A stretch of 64,000 nucleotides of DNA from Candidatus Zixiibacteriota bacterium (GCA_034003725.1 JAVEYB010000001.1:90466-154465), one strand, 5' to 3'; shown: positions 18,476-28,500, numbered from the stretch's first letter. Notes: generated from the sequence alone by a model not told the origin. Made by a program: numbers and translations.

Positions 18476-20716
18476 TCAGCGGGCCGAATCAGGCGGGTTC
18501 CCAGCCGGCGGCTCTGTCAATTCCGGCCACAGCGAGAGGCGCCGTTCAGTCACATCCGCCAGCGCGGCGTCCTGATTCGAGCGTCGCAGTTCGTCGGCCA
18601 GGTGCGCAAACTGACCCAGAATCACCGGCAGCATCTGCCGGGTAGTCAGATCCATCGACTCGCGCAACTCAAAACCGGCATAGTGGTACGTACCGAGCAG
18701 GTTCCGCTGAAGCACGCTGGTGCCCGAACGCGCCGTATCAGTAACGACGAGCCGCCAGGCCATTCCATCCAGACGGGACAGGTCGCTGAGACCAAGCGGC
18801 AGGCGGTCGCCGAATCCGATTGAGAAATAGACGGGTCGCCAGAAGCTGTTGGTTTTCAGGATATCGAGCACCACCTGGTCTGCGACCAGCAGGTAATCGC
18901 CGTATGACGGTTGCAGGACAAACACGGCCGTGTCGCCGTCGTCCGCAGCATCGACAATGCGAATCGTGTCCCGCGATGCCGCCACAGGCCTCAGTGTCCC
19001 TGTCAGAGAGTCGGGAATGGACAGCGGGAGATCACGATGATATTGACGCACGGTTTCCAGATACCATGGGGTGTTGAGCAACGGAATATTCAGCACGGTG
19101 ATATCGCGTCGGTAGCCTTCGATGATCTGCAGATACCACAGGGGGAACGTGTCGTTGTCGCCGGCCGTAAACAGGATGGCTTCCTCTTCGCACGTATCGA
19201 GCGCGTTTCGTCCCCATGACATCGGCGCATGGTTTCCTCTCATATCACACAGTCGGATATTGCCTATTAGTTGACCAGCGGGCAGAACCGCCAGCAAAAC
19301 AAGTCCGGCCAGCAACGGGGCGCGTATGGGGCGGCGACGGAACCATCCGAGAACGAGATTGAGCGCCGCAAATACACCGCAGGCCGCCCAGAGACCAACG
19401 ACTGCAAACGAGACCAGGAAATGGCGGTCCATTTCACGGAAGAAGCCGGCCGGCGCATTGAGATAAAAGACTGCCAGCCCGGCGGCGCAGAGGAACGCGA
19501 TGATGGTCCACAACGCGATTCTCCAGTGTTTCACCCACAGGTAGACCAGTCCGGTCGCGGCCGCCAGTGCGGGAAGCCCAAAGGGCGGCCGCCACGCAAC
19601 AGAGGCGCCGTCCGAGGAGATCGCCAGGAAGTTCCAGCCGAGATACCGGAGGTACATGTGGTTGATTTGGTAGTCCCACAGCTCGGCCTTGCGCTGGAGC
19701 AGATCGCTTCCAAATGTCTTGATGCCGTACTGCGACAGGGTTAGATACGACCACAGCCCGGGCAATGTGTCCGGATTGCCGAGATTGATCTCGGGAGAAA
19801 GTGTTGCGCGGAGCATCACTCCCAGCTGAAGGGAGGCGCCGATGACGCATAGCGGTACGGCGCCCAGCCAGAGACGCCAGTCGGCCAACGCGCGGGGTTT
19901 TCGAATCAGCACGAGCGCTACAAACGCAGGCGCCAGCAGTATATTCGAACGGTGGATGCTCAGGTCGAGGCCGAAAAGAAACGCCGCCAGCAACAGGTAA
20001 TTGCCGCCGCCGTCGCGGTCGGCGGACTCCCACCAGCGGACGGCCGTGTAGATCAGCAGAATTCCCATCAGCAGGGACAACGCATAGGGATTGGTGAAGG
20101 TGGCATGCTGCCAGACGCTGACGGAAAACGCGATCATCAATGAACCGATCACCGCGGAGGTAACAGACACGGCGGTCGACCGGCGTCGCACCGGCAGCAG
20201 GCGAAACAGGTGCAACAGCGTGAAATAGGACACGGTGACCGTCGTTGCGGCAGCGACGGCGATCATGAAGTTGATGCGTACGGCGGGGGATTCTATCGCA
20301 CCGATAAAGCCGAAGAAGTGACCGGCCAACTGGAGCAAAAACGAACCCGGAGGGCCGGTGACACCGAGCGTGTAGGCGCACGTGATATAGGCGCTCGAAT
20401 CCCACCATCCCGGTCCGGGCCACATGGTCGCGCAGTACGTTACCAGCGTTACTGCGAACACGGCCGCGCCGCACACATAGGCGGCGACCGGAGATCGTGG
20501 ATCGCGGGCCGCGTGATCCGGATCGGAGGCGACGCGGACGGTCGGCGCCAGGCCCATCGGAATCAGCACGAGAAAACCGATCAACAGGAGCGCCGGGGCG
20601 ATCGTAAGAGACAGCACGCCGTTCACCGGCGGGGTCTGGAGAAAGACAAAGCCGATGGCGGCCAGAATAAGCCCGACCGAGAAACGTGAGCGAGGTTTGC
20701 GCAGCTTGGCGTCCAT
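18476..20716 (-). CDS. DUF2723 polytopic membrane protein (TMEM260-like glycosyltransferase)
   Basis: Protein of 746 residues with about a dozen predicted membrane helices in the first 470 residues and a soluble C-terminal half. The DUF2723 signature is seen in PGWWDSSAYITCAYTLGVTGPPGSFLLQL (acidic residue in the first loop, then GV-PPG) and in AGDNDTFPLWYLQIIEGYRRDITVLNIPLLNTPWYL. The eukaryotic relative TMEM260 is a protein O-mannosyltransferase, so lipid-linked-sugar-dependent glycosylation is a reasonable inference. AGGAAAC lies upstream of the ATG. Located 9 bases after the HTH gene. Confidence 0.85.
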   Translation of the reverse strand: MDAKLRKPRSRFSVGLILAAIGFVFLQTPPVNGVLSLTIAPALLLIGFLVLIPMGLAPTVRVASDPDHAARDPRSPVAAYVCGAAVFAVTLVTYCATMWPGPGWWDSSAYITCAYTLGVTGPPGSFLLQLAGHFFGFIGAIESPAVRINFMIAVAAATTVTVSYFTLLHLFRLLPVRRRSTAVSVTSAVIGSLMIAFSVSVWQHATFTNPYALSLLMGILLIYTAVRWWESADRDGGGNYLLLAAFLFGLDLSIHRSNILLAPAFVALVLIRKPRALADWRLWLGAVPLCVIGASLQLGVMLRATLSPEINLGNPDTLPGLWSYLTLSQYGIKTFGSDLLQRKAELWDYQINHMYLRYLGWNFLAISSDGASVAWRPPFGLPALAAATGLVYLWVKHWRIALWTIIAFLCAAGLAVFYLNAPAGFFREMDRHFLVSFAVVGLWAACGVFAALNLVLGWFRRRPIRAPLLAGLVLLAVLPAGQLIGNIRLCDMRGNHAPMSWGRNALDTCEEEAILFTAGDNDTFPLWYLQIIEGYRRDITVLNIPLLNTPWYLETVRQYHRDLPLSIPDSLTGTLRPVAASRDTIRIVDAADDGDTAVFVLQPSYGDYLLVADQVVLDILKTNSFWRPVYFSIGFGDRLPLGLSDLSRLDGMAWRLVVTDTARSGTSVLQRNLLGTYHYAGFELRESMDLTTRQMLPVILGQFAHLADELRRSNQDAALADVTERRLSLWPELTEPPAGNPPDSAR

Positions 20717-20725
20717 TCGAGTTTC

Positions 20726-20947
20726 CTAGTCCGCGGCGCCGGAGTCGTTCTGGGTTTTTGCGCGGACAGATTCGATGACCTCGGCGAATTTCCGATCGAT
20801 ATGCTGGAGATACCACTCATCGATGAGCGATTTCTTGAAACGCCACTCCTTGCCCAGTTTGGCCGCCGGGATCTTCTTCTCCTGCGCCCACGTATAGAGG
20901 GTCTGAGGCTTCACCTTGAGGTAAGCGGCGACCTCCTCGAGCGTCAT
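20726..20947 (-). CDS. Excisionase-like HTH DNA-binding protein
   Basis: About 73 residues: MTLEEVAAYLKVKPQTLYTWAQEKKIPAAKLGKEWRFKK is a textbook MerR/excisionase-type winged HTH (helix_turn_helix_17), with the wing at LGKEWRF. I prefer the ATG at 20947, which opens the domain 4 bases after the upstream gene's stop. No integrase or phage gene is near, so it is more likely a local regulator than an excisionase. It is sandwiched in an apparent operon with two membrane-protein genes. Confidence 0.85.
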   Translation of the reverse strand: MTLEEVAAYLKVKPQTLYTWAQEKKIPAAKLGKEWRFKKSLIDEWYLQHIDRKFAEVIESVRAKTQNDSGAAD

Positions 20948-20951
20948 GATA

Positions 20952-21770
20952 TCAGTCTCCACCGCCGCCTGCCTTGGTATCGGGGTTTTCGAAGAAAGCA
21001 CGAAGAGAGTCAGCCACGGCCCGATCGTCGAGGTAACGCTCCTGGTGGGGCGTCGCGGTATTGCCGGCGGGTGATGCCGTGTCCCCTTTGTCCAGCAGTT
21101 GATTCGCGGAGTAGATCAGCGCCGCATAGAAATTGCCTTCGTAGTCGCGAAAGAGCGCAAACGGCTGGTTCCGATCGCCGAGAAACGGCCGAAGATTCCA
21201 GGCCAGCTGGATTCCAACAAAGGCCATGATCACCACCCAGAAACGAAAGACCACCACGCCCATCTTCGGGTAGATGTTTTTCTTCTCACACGAGTACTGC
21301 AAAGCATCAACAATAGTCTTCATGCCGAAGATACCGGACAGCGCCACGATCGCGATATGCAGGAATTGCAGGAAGTAATAATTGCCGCCGGTCAGCAGAA
21401 AGAACACGACGATCGGCGTGAATGAAACCATAATAGCCGACGTCAGTACGAACCCTGACAGGATAATCGAAACCATCTGCGCCAGCTTCAGCCGTGACCC
21501 GAGAATATACTGAATGATGAAAAACGCCGGGAAGCAAATGACCTGTATGAGCGTAAACAATACCACCATTTTTACGCCGGCCGCGGCCGCCTGCAGGACG
21601 CCGTGGTAGGCGCCCATGACGGCGCCGTACACGAAGGTCAGCAGACTCAAAAAGACATATTGGCCGACCACGCGCGACCATACCGCCTCGTCGCCGGTAA
21701 TGCGCTGCAGAAACTCGTCGCGGTTGGAAAACGTGGGAAAAAACTCCAGCGATAACAGCTTCGTACTCAT
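20952..21770 (-). CDS. Conserved polytopic membrane protein (Yip1-like)
   Basis: About 272 residues from the ATG at 21770, supported by GAGG spaced 6 bases upstream. Around five to six hydrophobic helices between residues 45 and 205 (e.g. YVFLSLLTFVYGAVMGAY, VVLFTLIQVICFPAFFIIQYILG), then a conserved LAWNLRPFLGDRNQPFALFRDYEGNFYAALIYSAN segment. The layout is like the YIP1 superfamily; I do not know its role. It heads a three-gene operon with the HTH protein and DUF2723 protein. Confidence 0.75.
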   Translation of the reverse strand: MSTKLLSLEFFPTFSNRDEFLQRITGDEAVWSRVVGQYVFLSLLTFVYGAVMGAYHGVLQAAAAGVKMVVLFTLIQVICFPAFFIIQYILGSRLKLAQMVSIILSGFVLTSAIMVSFTPIVVFFLLTGGNYYFLQFLHIAIVALSGIFGMKTIVDALQYSCEKKNIYPKMGVVVFRFWVVIMAFVGIQLAWNLRPFLGDRNQPFALFRDYEGNFYAALIYSANQLLDKGDTASPAGNTATPHQERYLDDRAVADSLRAFFENPDTKAGGGGD

Positions 21771-21808
21771 GTGGCACCTCGGGATTAAAGCCAAACACCC
21801 TTCTCTGC

Positions 21809-21837
21809 AATCTATGGTTATATTCATATTTGGTCAA
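21809..21837 (-). promoter_or_regulatory. Promoter of the membrane protein-HTH-DUF2723 operon
   Basis: Minus strand TTGACC (21837-21832), 17-base spacer, TAGATT (21814-21809), about 40 bases before the ATG. It lies in an AT-rich island (about 21790-21910) in otherwise GC-rich DNA. Confidence 0.55.
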
Positions 21838-21845
21838 GAATATTA

Positions 21846-21874
21846 TTGTTTATTAATGGTTATTGATATATATA
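21846..21874 (+). promoter_or_regulatory. Possible promoter of the LysM/caspase-like pair
   Basis: TTGTTT (21846-21851), 17 bases, TATATA (21869-21874), in the same AT-rich island and pointing to the LysM gene. The -35 match is partial and AT-rich DNA yields such matches by chance. Confidence 0.35.
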
Positions 21875-21988
21875 GTGACTTTATTCGTCTGGTTTTGTTA
21901 ATCGGGAAAACGAGATCTGGCAAATAATGTCGGAAAGTGTTTCATTAGAAGCCGGAGGAGAGATCGCTGGACCGATCACACTAAAACC

Positions 21989-22660
21989 ATGCCGGACCAC
22001 GAAGTACAACAAGGCGAGTGCCTGAGCAGTATTGCGCACCGTTACGGTATCAGCGACTGGCGGCAACTCTGGGAGCACCCGGACAACGCGGCCCTTCGCG
22101 AGCATCGCAATCCGCATATTCTGAAGCCGGGTGATGTCGTGAAGATACCGGACGATGTCGGGCCGGCGTTTGAGGGCTGTTCCGGCGAGTCCGGCGCGTT
22201 TCGATTGACCTCTCCCCCGCCGACGACACTGCAATTGAATCTCACCGACGCTTTCGGCAATCCGTATGCGCACAAGGAATACGAACTGGACGTGGATGGT
22301 CAGGTACAGCGCGGAACCACGGCCGAGAACGGGCGGCTCTGCTGCGAGATTGCCCCGGATGCTGCCTCCGCCACCCTCACCCTGTGGCTGGACTCCGCTG
22401 CTCAGGCGCCCGATCGAAAGCTGGTCTGGACGCTGGACCTGGGACATCTGGACCCGATTGAGGAACTGACCGGCGTGCAGGCGCGGTTGAAAAGTCTCGG
22501 GTACGGGATAGATGAGATAAGCGGCAGTCTTGACGAACCGACCCGGCGCGCTTTGCGCATGTTCCAGGCAGAGGAGCGCCTGCCGATCACGGGGGAAGCG
22601 GACGAAGCGACCGTGTCACGGCTGGCCCGTCGATACGAAGACCGTGAGGAGTCGGTATGA
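21989..22660 (+). CDS. LysM + peptidoglycan-binding-domain protein without signal peptide
   Basis: Protein of 223 residues. An N-terminal LysM-like domain (residues 4-54: HEVQQGECLSSIAHRYGI...NPHILKPGDVVKIP), a central beta-rich domain (about 75-150, with TLQLNLTDAFGNPYAHKEYELDVDG, like a transthyretin-type strand sandwich) and a C-terminal PG_binding_1 domain (158-215: GVQARLKSLGYG...LDEPTRRALRMFQ). No signal peptide or membrane helix is seen. Such proteins usually occur as cargo or adaptors of type VI or other contractile injection systems. No good ribosome site precedes the ATG; GGAGGAGA is about 30 bases upstream. Its last codons overlap the next gene's ATG. Confidence 0.82.
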   Translation: MPDHEVQQGECLSSIAHRYGISDWRQLWEHPDNAALREHRNPHILKPGDVVKIPDDVGPAFEGCSGESGAFRLTSPPPTTLQLNLTDAFGNPYAHKEYELDVDGQVQRGTTAENGRLCCEIAPDAASATLTLWLDSAAQAPDRKLVWTLDLGHLDPIEELTGVQARLKSLGYGIDEISGSLDEPTRRALRMFQAEERLPITGEADEATVSRLARRYEDREESV

Positions 22661-23451
22661 GCGATCGGTATTACGTTCCCCGGGTGGCGGTCGGAGTCAT
22701 TCGTCCGGTGGATTACGGTATCCTGTTTGCACCGAGGTACAATCGCAATCGGATTGTGGATGGGGACGCCTCACAGCGGGAAAGCCCGCATGACGCCGAT
22801 CATTTCCGTGGACGTGCCCAGGACTTTTGTGACTTGCACGGATCGTCACGCTTCACCCTGCACATTATCGACAACGGTCTCAACGCTTCCACGCAGGAAG
22901 GGGACGCGAATACGGCGGAAGCGCGACGCCGGCAGGTGCTCGATATCCTCGACGGCTACAGCGGTCCGCTGTTGCGGGTCGTGAGTTTCGTGTGCCACGG
23001 CTATCGCAACGGCGTTCAGCTCGGGTTCTCGATTCGAAACGCGTCTGAGCGGGCCGCTACCGATGAATTGCTTGACCTGCTTGCGACAAAGTGCCGAGGT
23101 GATATTGTGATGCCCCTTTATGCCTGTTCCACCGGCTCTTCGGCGCCGGGGGAATCCGAAGGCGAAGGAGGCTTTGCCGATTACATTCGCGACGGTCTCT
23201 GCAGCCGGGGGCTGACCTATTGCAGGGTTGACGGCCACACCGAGGTCGCCGATGCCGTCTCCTGTCCGCATGTCCGTCGTTTCGAAGGAGACGGCGGTTC
23301 ATCCGCCGGCGACGGCGGCCAGTGGGTGGTCGACCCCGCCAGCGAGTTATTTGCCTCGTGGCGACGGGCGCTCCGCGAGACCGACATGAAATACCGGTTC
23401 CCGTTGATGAAGGCGGCGGCAATTCGCGCGGAACTCGAGACGGCGTCCTGA
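22657..23451 (+). CDS. Putative caspase-like (clan CD) cysteine-peptidase-fold protein
   Basis: Protein of 264 residues, no signal peptide, no family recognised at once. Two segments look like the catalytic dyad of clan CD peptidases: a hydrophobic strand ending in His-Gly (RVVSFVCHGYRNGVQLGF, His114-Gly115) and, 43 residues on, a strand ending in Ala-Cys (IVMPLYACSTGSS, Cys157). That order and spacing fit caspase/CHAT/gingipain folds. Then comes EGGFADYIRDGLCSRGLTY and a HTEVADAVSCPHVRRF segment. The ATGA overlap with the LysM gene implies co-translation, so it could be a toxin or effector partnered with the LysM carrier. Function is inferred. Confidence 0.6.
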   Translation: MSDRYYVPRVAVGVIRPVDYGILFAPRYNRNRIVDGDASQRESPHDADHFRGRAQDFCDLHGSSRFTLHIIDNGLNASTQEGDANTAEARRRQVLDILDGYSGPLLRVVSFVCHGYRNGVQLGFSIRNASERAATDELLDLLATKCRGDIVMPLYACSTGSSAPGESEGEGGFADYIRDGLCSRGLTYCRVDGHTEVADAVSCPHVRRFEGDGGSSAGDGGQWVVDPASELFASWRRALRETDMKYRFPLMKAAAIRAELETAS

Positions 23452-23488
23452 CGGCCGCCTGATCGTTGCGGACTATTCTCCAAAAGAC

Positions 23489-23516
23489 TTGATAAAGTGG
23501 GCCGATATGGTATATT
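23489..23516 (+). promoter_or_regulatory. Promoter of the metal-efflux locus
   Basis: TTGATA (23489-23494), 16-base spacer, TATATT (23511-23516); one of the best sigma-70-like matches in the window. It lies just upstream of the Cys-rich gene and presumably drives the RND genes too. Confidence 0.6.
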
Positions 23517-23566
23517 AGCACCACTCGGGATTGAACCTTTCAGCACATCTGCGGTTTAAAGGTCGT

Positions 23567-23893
23567 ATGCGCACTGCTGGTTTTCACAGAATCGATCTGC
23601 ACTCCATCCGGAACTGGGTCACGCTCGGGCTTGTGGCTGCGCTGGCCGTTTTTGCCTGCGGCGACCTCGTGGCCGGCATCTGTGCCGACGATTGTGAAAA
23701 CCACTGCGACGACGACTGCCGGGACTGCGGAGACTGTCTGCACTGCCTTCCCGGATTGTACATGCTGCCCGCGTTTACGCCGGAGTCACGACTGATACAC
23801 TTCTCGATTTCGTTTACGCCATCAACCTCTGATATCGACATCGCGAGTCCCGATCCCGCCCGGATCGATCGCCCTCCAAGACCGCTCGTCTGA
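23567..23893 (+). CDS. Cys-rich small membrane-anchored or secreted protein
   Basis: About 108 residues from ATG 23567 (AAAGG upstream). One hydrophobic helix (WVTLGLVAALAVFACGDLVAG) is followed by a cysteine cluster CADDCENHCDDDCRDCGDCLHC, seven Cys spaced 3-3-3-2-2-2 with acidic residues and a His, which is a plausible metal-binding site. The C-terminus is Pro/Asp-rich. No known family is recognised. Its place directly before a CusB/CusA pump suggests a role in metal handling or sensing. Confidence 0.6.
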   Translation: MRTAGFHRIDLHSIRNWVTLGLVAALAVFACGDLVAGICADDCENHCDDDCRDCGDCLHCLPGLYMLPAFTPESRLIHFSISFTPSTSDIDIASPDPARIDRPPRPLV

Positions 23894-23988
23894 TCTTCCG
23901 ATCGGGCTTCTGCGGCCCGAAACCACTGAACAGAATCATTCCGACGCCCCTGTGAGCGTCCACCAAACTATTGAAGTGGAGAGAACAG

Positions 23989-25518
23989 ATGTTGCGGAGA
24001 ACTTTCATCTTACTGATTTCGCTGATAGCCCTGGCGCTGGGCGCGTTTCTCGGTTGCGGATCCGACACCGAACAGACGGGGAGTGTACAGGCGAGCGCCG
24101 AAGCCGGACACGAAGGCCACCACCACGGACCGGGCGAACACCATGAAGCGCCTGCGCCGACAGGCGAAACCAACATCGCGCTTGACTGGTGTCGCGAGCA
24201 TCGGGTCCCGGAATCGCAGTGTACGGCATGCAATCCGGCGCTCATCGCGGAGTTCAAAGCCACCGGTGACTGGTGCGCCGGTCACGGGCTGCCGGAGTCG
24301 CACTGCCGGCTCTGCAATCCGGGAATTACGTTTCCCCAGGAAGAGGTCATTGCCCTGAGCGCGATCGATCCTGTCGAAGACGAGATTGACGTCACGTTGA
24401 ACTTTCGTCCTAATGCCGTCGCGTGTGCCACCGACGGCGCACTGATCCAGTTTGCATCGGCTCTGACCGCCGAGCGTACCGGGATCTCGGTTCGATCGGT
24501 TTCCGAGTCACGGCTCGAGGGGGCGGTTGATGCACCGGCCGAGGTGGTGTTCGACGAAACCGCGGCGACCGTGGTTACCACGACGGTCCCGGCGCTGGTA
24601 TCGCGCTGGATGGTGTCACCGGGGGACGTCGTCCGAAAAGGTGACGTCCTGGCAATCCTGCAGTCACCGGAGATCGCCGAATTGCGCGCCGCATTTCTTT
24701 CGGCGCAGGCGGAGTACGATGTTCAGCAAAAGGAACTCGAGCGACACCGCGAATTGCGCAAGGTGGGCCTGATCAGCGCGGCCGACTACGAGCAACAGGA
24801 TGCCATAACGCAACGCAGCCGTGCGTCGCTGGTCGGCGCCCGAGGCATGTTGCTGTCGGCCGGGCTCGACGAAAACGATATCGATGAGATCATCAAGCAC
24901 GGCACGTTGTCCAACCAGTTCGCGCTTCGGGCGGGCGGCGCCGGCATGGTCGTCGAACGAATAGCCCGGATAGGGGAGTTGAACGATGCGGGCCGCGCCT
25001 TCGCGTTGATCGCGGATCCGTCATCGATGTGGATCGAGGCCCGTCTCACCGAAGAGCAGCTTCGACAGGTATCCGTGGGACAGACGATGACGTTTGATTC
25101 CGACGGTCGCGGGCTGAACCGGGTCGGCGCGGAGATCATCTGGACGTCGCGGTTTCTCGACCCGCACACGCGTACGGGAACGGTCCGGGCGCGCGTGCTC
25201 GACCCGAACAACCAGCTTCGGGCAGGCGAGTTCGGCCGGGCACATATCACCCGGACACTCGATAACACGGTCGCGCTCGTGCCGAAGGATGCGGTGCAGT
25301 GGGAGGGCTGCTGCAATGTCGTGTTCGTACGCGAGGCGGTCGATCGCTACCGGCCCCGCAAGGTGGAGTTGATTGACGCCGAAGGACCGTACTACCAGGT
25401 CAGCGGCGGGCTCCGTCCGGGCGAAGAAGTGGTTGTCGAAGGCGCATTCCTGCTGAAGACGGAACTGAAAAAGACCAGTATCGGCGCGGGCTGCTGCGGG
25501 CTCGAACCGGTCGGCTGA
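23989..25518 (+). CDS. Heavy-metal RND efflux periplasmic adaptor (CusB-like)
   Basis: About 509 residues; ATG at 23989 with GGAGA 6 bases upstream. Lipoprotein signal with lipobox FLGC. Then a His-rich stretch (GHEGHHHGPGEHH), followed by two copies of a Cys/His motif: DWCREHRVPESQCTACNP and DWCAGHGLPESHCRLCNP. The membrane-fusion core follows: barrel-sandwich SRWMVSPGDVVRKGDVLAILQSPEIAEL, an alpha-hairpin, and a beta-barrel. The extreme C-terminus carries CC pairs (EGCCNV, GAGCCGLEP). The extra N-terminal metal-binding modules suggest capture of a thiophilic metal (Cu, Ag, Zn or Hg) for the CusA-like pump encoded 7 bases downstream. Confidence 0.9.
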   Translation: MLRRTFILLISLIALALGAFLGCGSDTEQTGSVQASAEAGHEGHHHGPGEHHEAPAPTGETNIALDWCREHRVPESQCTACNPALIAEFKATGDWCAGHGLPESHCRLCNPGITFPQEEVIALSAIDPVEDEIDVTLNFRPNAVACATDGALIQFASALTAERTGISVRSVSESRLEGAVDAPAEVVFDETAATVVTTTVPALVSRWMVSPGDVVRKGDVLAILQSPEIAELRAAFLSAQAEYDVQQKELERHRELRKVGLISAADYEQQDAITQRSRASLVGARGMLLSAGLDENDIDEIIKHGTLSNQFALRAGGAGMVVERIARIGELNDAGRAFALIADPSSMWIEARLTEEQLRQVSVGQTMTFDSDGRGLNRVGAEIIWTSRFLDPHTRTGTVRARVLDPNNQLRAGEFGRAHITRTLDNTVALVPKDAVQWEGCCNVVFVREAVDRYRPRKVELIDAEGPYYQVSGGLRPGEEVVVEGAFLLKTELKKTSIGAGCCGLEPVG

Positions 25519-25525
25519 GACAACC

Positions 25526-28500
25526 ATGCTCAAATCACTGGTCGAGTTTACACTGCGCTACCGGTACCTCGTCCTGGCGCTGGCGGGGCTGCTCTGTGTG
25601 GTCGGGATAATCGCGCTGCTACAGCTTCCCTTCGACGCTTTCCCCGACACCACGCCGGTGCTGGTGCAGGTCAACGTTGCCGCGCCGGGATGGGCGCCGG
25701 ACGATCTTGAACTGCTGGTAACTTATCCGCTGGAGCAGGCGCTGACCGGGTTGTCGGGACTTGAGGAGGTACGGTCGGTCACGAAATACGGGCTGTCACA
25801 AATCACGGCCATCTTCGATGACAACACGGACCTCTACCTCGCCCGGCAACAGGTGTCCGAACGGCTCCCGACGGCCGATCTCCCCGACGGTATTCCGTCG
25901 CCCCAGCTCGGGCCGGTCTCGACGGGACTCGGCGAGGTCTTCCACTATGTTGTCGTGGGCGACACACCGGACCTAACCGATCCCCGCACCGTTCAGGACT
26001 GGGTGGTCAAGCCGCAGTTACAGGCGGTACCGGGGGTGGCTGAAGTCAACAGCTGGGGCGGATTCGTCAAGCAGTACCTGATACTATTCGATCCGGATCG
26101 TCTGGCGCAGTACAATCTGTCGCTTCCGGATGTGATCGAAACGATCGAGGAAGACCTCGGTAACGTTCCGGGCGGACAAATCGTGCGGGGCGGCGAGATG
26201 ACGATCGTGCGCGGGATAGGCAATGTCGAGAATATCGCGCAGATCGAGAATATCGTCATTTCGACGGTCGAGTCCGTGCCGGTGACCGTTGCGGAAATTG
26301 CCGAGGTGGCAATCGGCCACGAGATCCGTCGGGGCGCTACTACCTACGACGGAAAAGGCGAAGCCGTTCTGGGACTCGGATTCATGATTACCGGTGGAAA
26401 CCCGGCGCGCGTCACCGAAGACATGGCCCAGCGGCTGGACGAGGCGGCCGCCAATCTTCCCGATGGGGTCCGGGCGATTCCCGTTTACGAGCGGACGGAA
26501 CTTGTCGGCAAGGTTCTTCGCACGGTGGAGCACAATCTGCTGTTTGGGGCGCTGCTCGTGGTCGCGGTCCTGTTCGTCTTTCTGGGCAACCTTCGCGCGG
26601 GCCTTATTGTCGCGTCCGCTATCCCGCTTTCGATGTTGTTCGCGTTCGACCTGATGTCCCGGGCAGGCATCGCCGGCAGCCTGATGAGTCTCGGCGCCAT
26701 CGACTTCGGCCTCGCCGTGGATAACGCGGTGATCCAGGTCGAGAACTCCGTACGACGACTCGCACACGGGTCTTCGAGCGTGTCGCGCATGGATATCATC
26801 CGCGACGCTATCCTCGAGGTTCGCAAACCGACCCTGTTCGGCGAGCTGATTATCATCATCGTCTATCTCCCGATCCTGACCCTTCAGGGAGTCGAGGGCA
26901 AATTGTTTCGCCCGATGGCGATGACGGTCGTGTTTGTACTGACCGGGTCGCTCATCATGTCCTTCACCGTCATCCCCGCCCTGATCGGCACCCTGTTGAA
27001 CCGGGGTGTGAAAGAGCGCGAACCGGTCGTTATCGGATGGCTCAAAGGGGCATACCGACCGACGGTCGATTTCGTCATTCGCCGAGCCCGAGCGGTCCTG
27101 CTGGTCGCGCTGGTCCTGCTGTGCGCCGGCGTGATTCTGTTCACGCGCCTTGGGTCCGAGTTCGTGCCGAGGTTGAGCGAAGGAACGATAGTAGTTAACC
27201 TCGTACGGCTGGCCGGGATTTCTCTCGATGAGTCCGTGGCATACAACACGCGAATCGAGCAGAACCTACTGGCGGCGTTCCCCGACGAGATAGCGCACAT
27301 CTGGACGCGGACCGGGACGGCGGAGCTGTCGACCGACCCGATGGGTCTGGAGTTGTCGGACATGTTCATGGCGCTGCACCCGCGCGGTCAATGGACAAAG
27401 GCCGGCACGCAGGAGGAGTTGGTTGCGGCGATTGACGCGGAACTGGCCGATCTGCCGGGACAGAATCGCATATTCACGCAGCCGATCGAGATGCGGATCA
27501 ATGAAATGATCGCCGGCATCCGGTCCGATATCGGGATCAAGCTGTTCGGCGACGACCTCGCGGTCCTCGAGGAGAAAGCCGAGGAAATCGCCGCGCTGGT
27601 GGAGACGATCGATGGCGCGGCAGACGTGTCGGTCGAACAGTTGACCGGCCAGCCGCAGCTTCGCCTCACGGTCGACCGCGAGCGTCTCGCGCGATTCGGA
27701 CTGACCGCGCGCGACGTGCTGACGTCGGTCGAAAGTATCGGCGGCATCGTGGTCGGCGACGTCTTCGAGGGCCAGCGGCGATTCGAACTGGCGGTGCGGG
27801 TCGATACGACACGACTCCACGGCCCCGAAGACATCGACCGAATCCTCGTGCGGTCGTCGACCGGCAGCCTGGTTGGACTGGATCGAGTGACAAACGCGTC
27901 ACTCGAGGAGGGGCCGGGGACCATCACCCGCGAGTGGAGCAAGCGCAGAATCGTGATCCAGTGCAACGTGCGCGACCGCGACATGGGATCGTTCGTCAAC
28001 GAGCTGCGGGAGCTGCTCCACAACGAAGTCGAACTGCCCACGGACTACTTTATTCGTCTCGGCGGGCAATTCGAGAATCTGGAACGAGCACGACTTCGAC
28101 TGGCGATAGTCGTACCGATTGCGTTGCTGCTGATATTCGGCTTGTTGTACTGGACCTATCGGTCGGCCCGCGACGCGCTGTTGATTTTCTCCGGGGTACC
28201 GCTGGCGGCGCTGGGCGGCGTGGTAACACTGGCTCTTCGCGGCATGCCGTTCTCCATATCGGCAGGCGTCGGGTTTATCGCGTTGTCGGGGATTGCCGTC
28301 CTCAACGGACTGGTCCTGGTATCGACCATCAAACGTTATCGGTCCGACGGCATGGATATCGTGTCGGCGGTGCGCGAAAGCGCGGTTACGCGCCTACGTC
28401 CGGTGTTTATGACGGCGCTGGTGGCGGCGTTTGGGTTTGTTCCGATGGCGATTTCGACCGGTGTCGGCGCCGAGGTACAGCGGCCGCTGGCGACGGTAGT

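Noticed and set aside
20726..21001. Excisionase-like HTH as evidence of a mobile element
   Set aside because: No integrase, att repeats or phage genes nearby.
24071..24330. The adaptor's Cys/His motif as a zinc-finger DNA-binding domain
   Set aside because: It is in a lipoprotein after a lipobox, so it is periplasmic; metal capture is far more likely.
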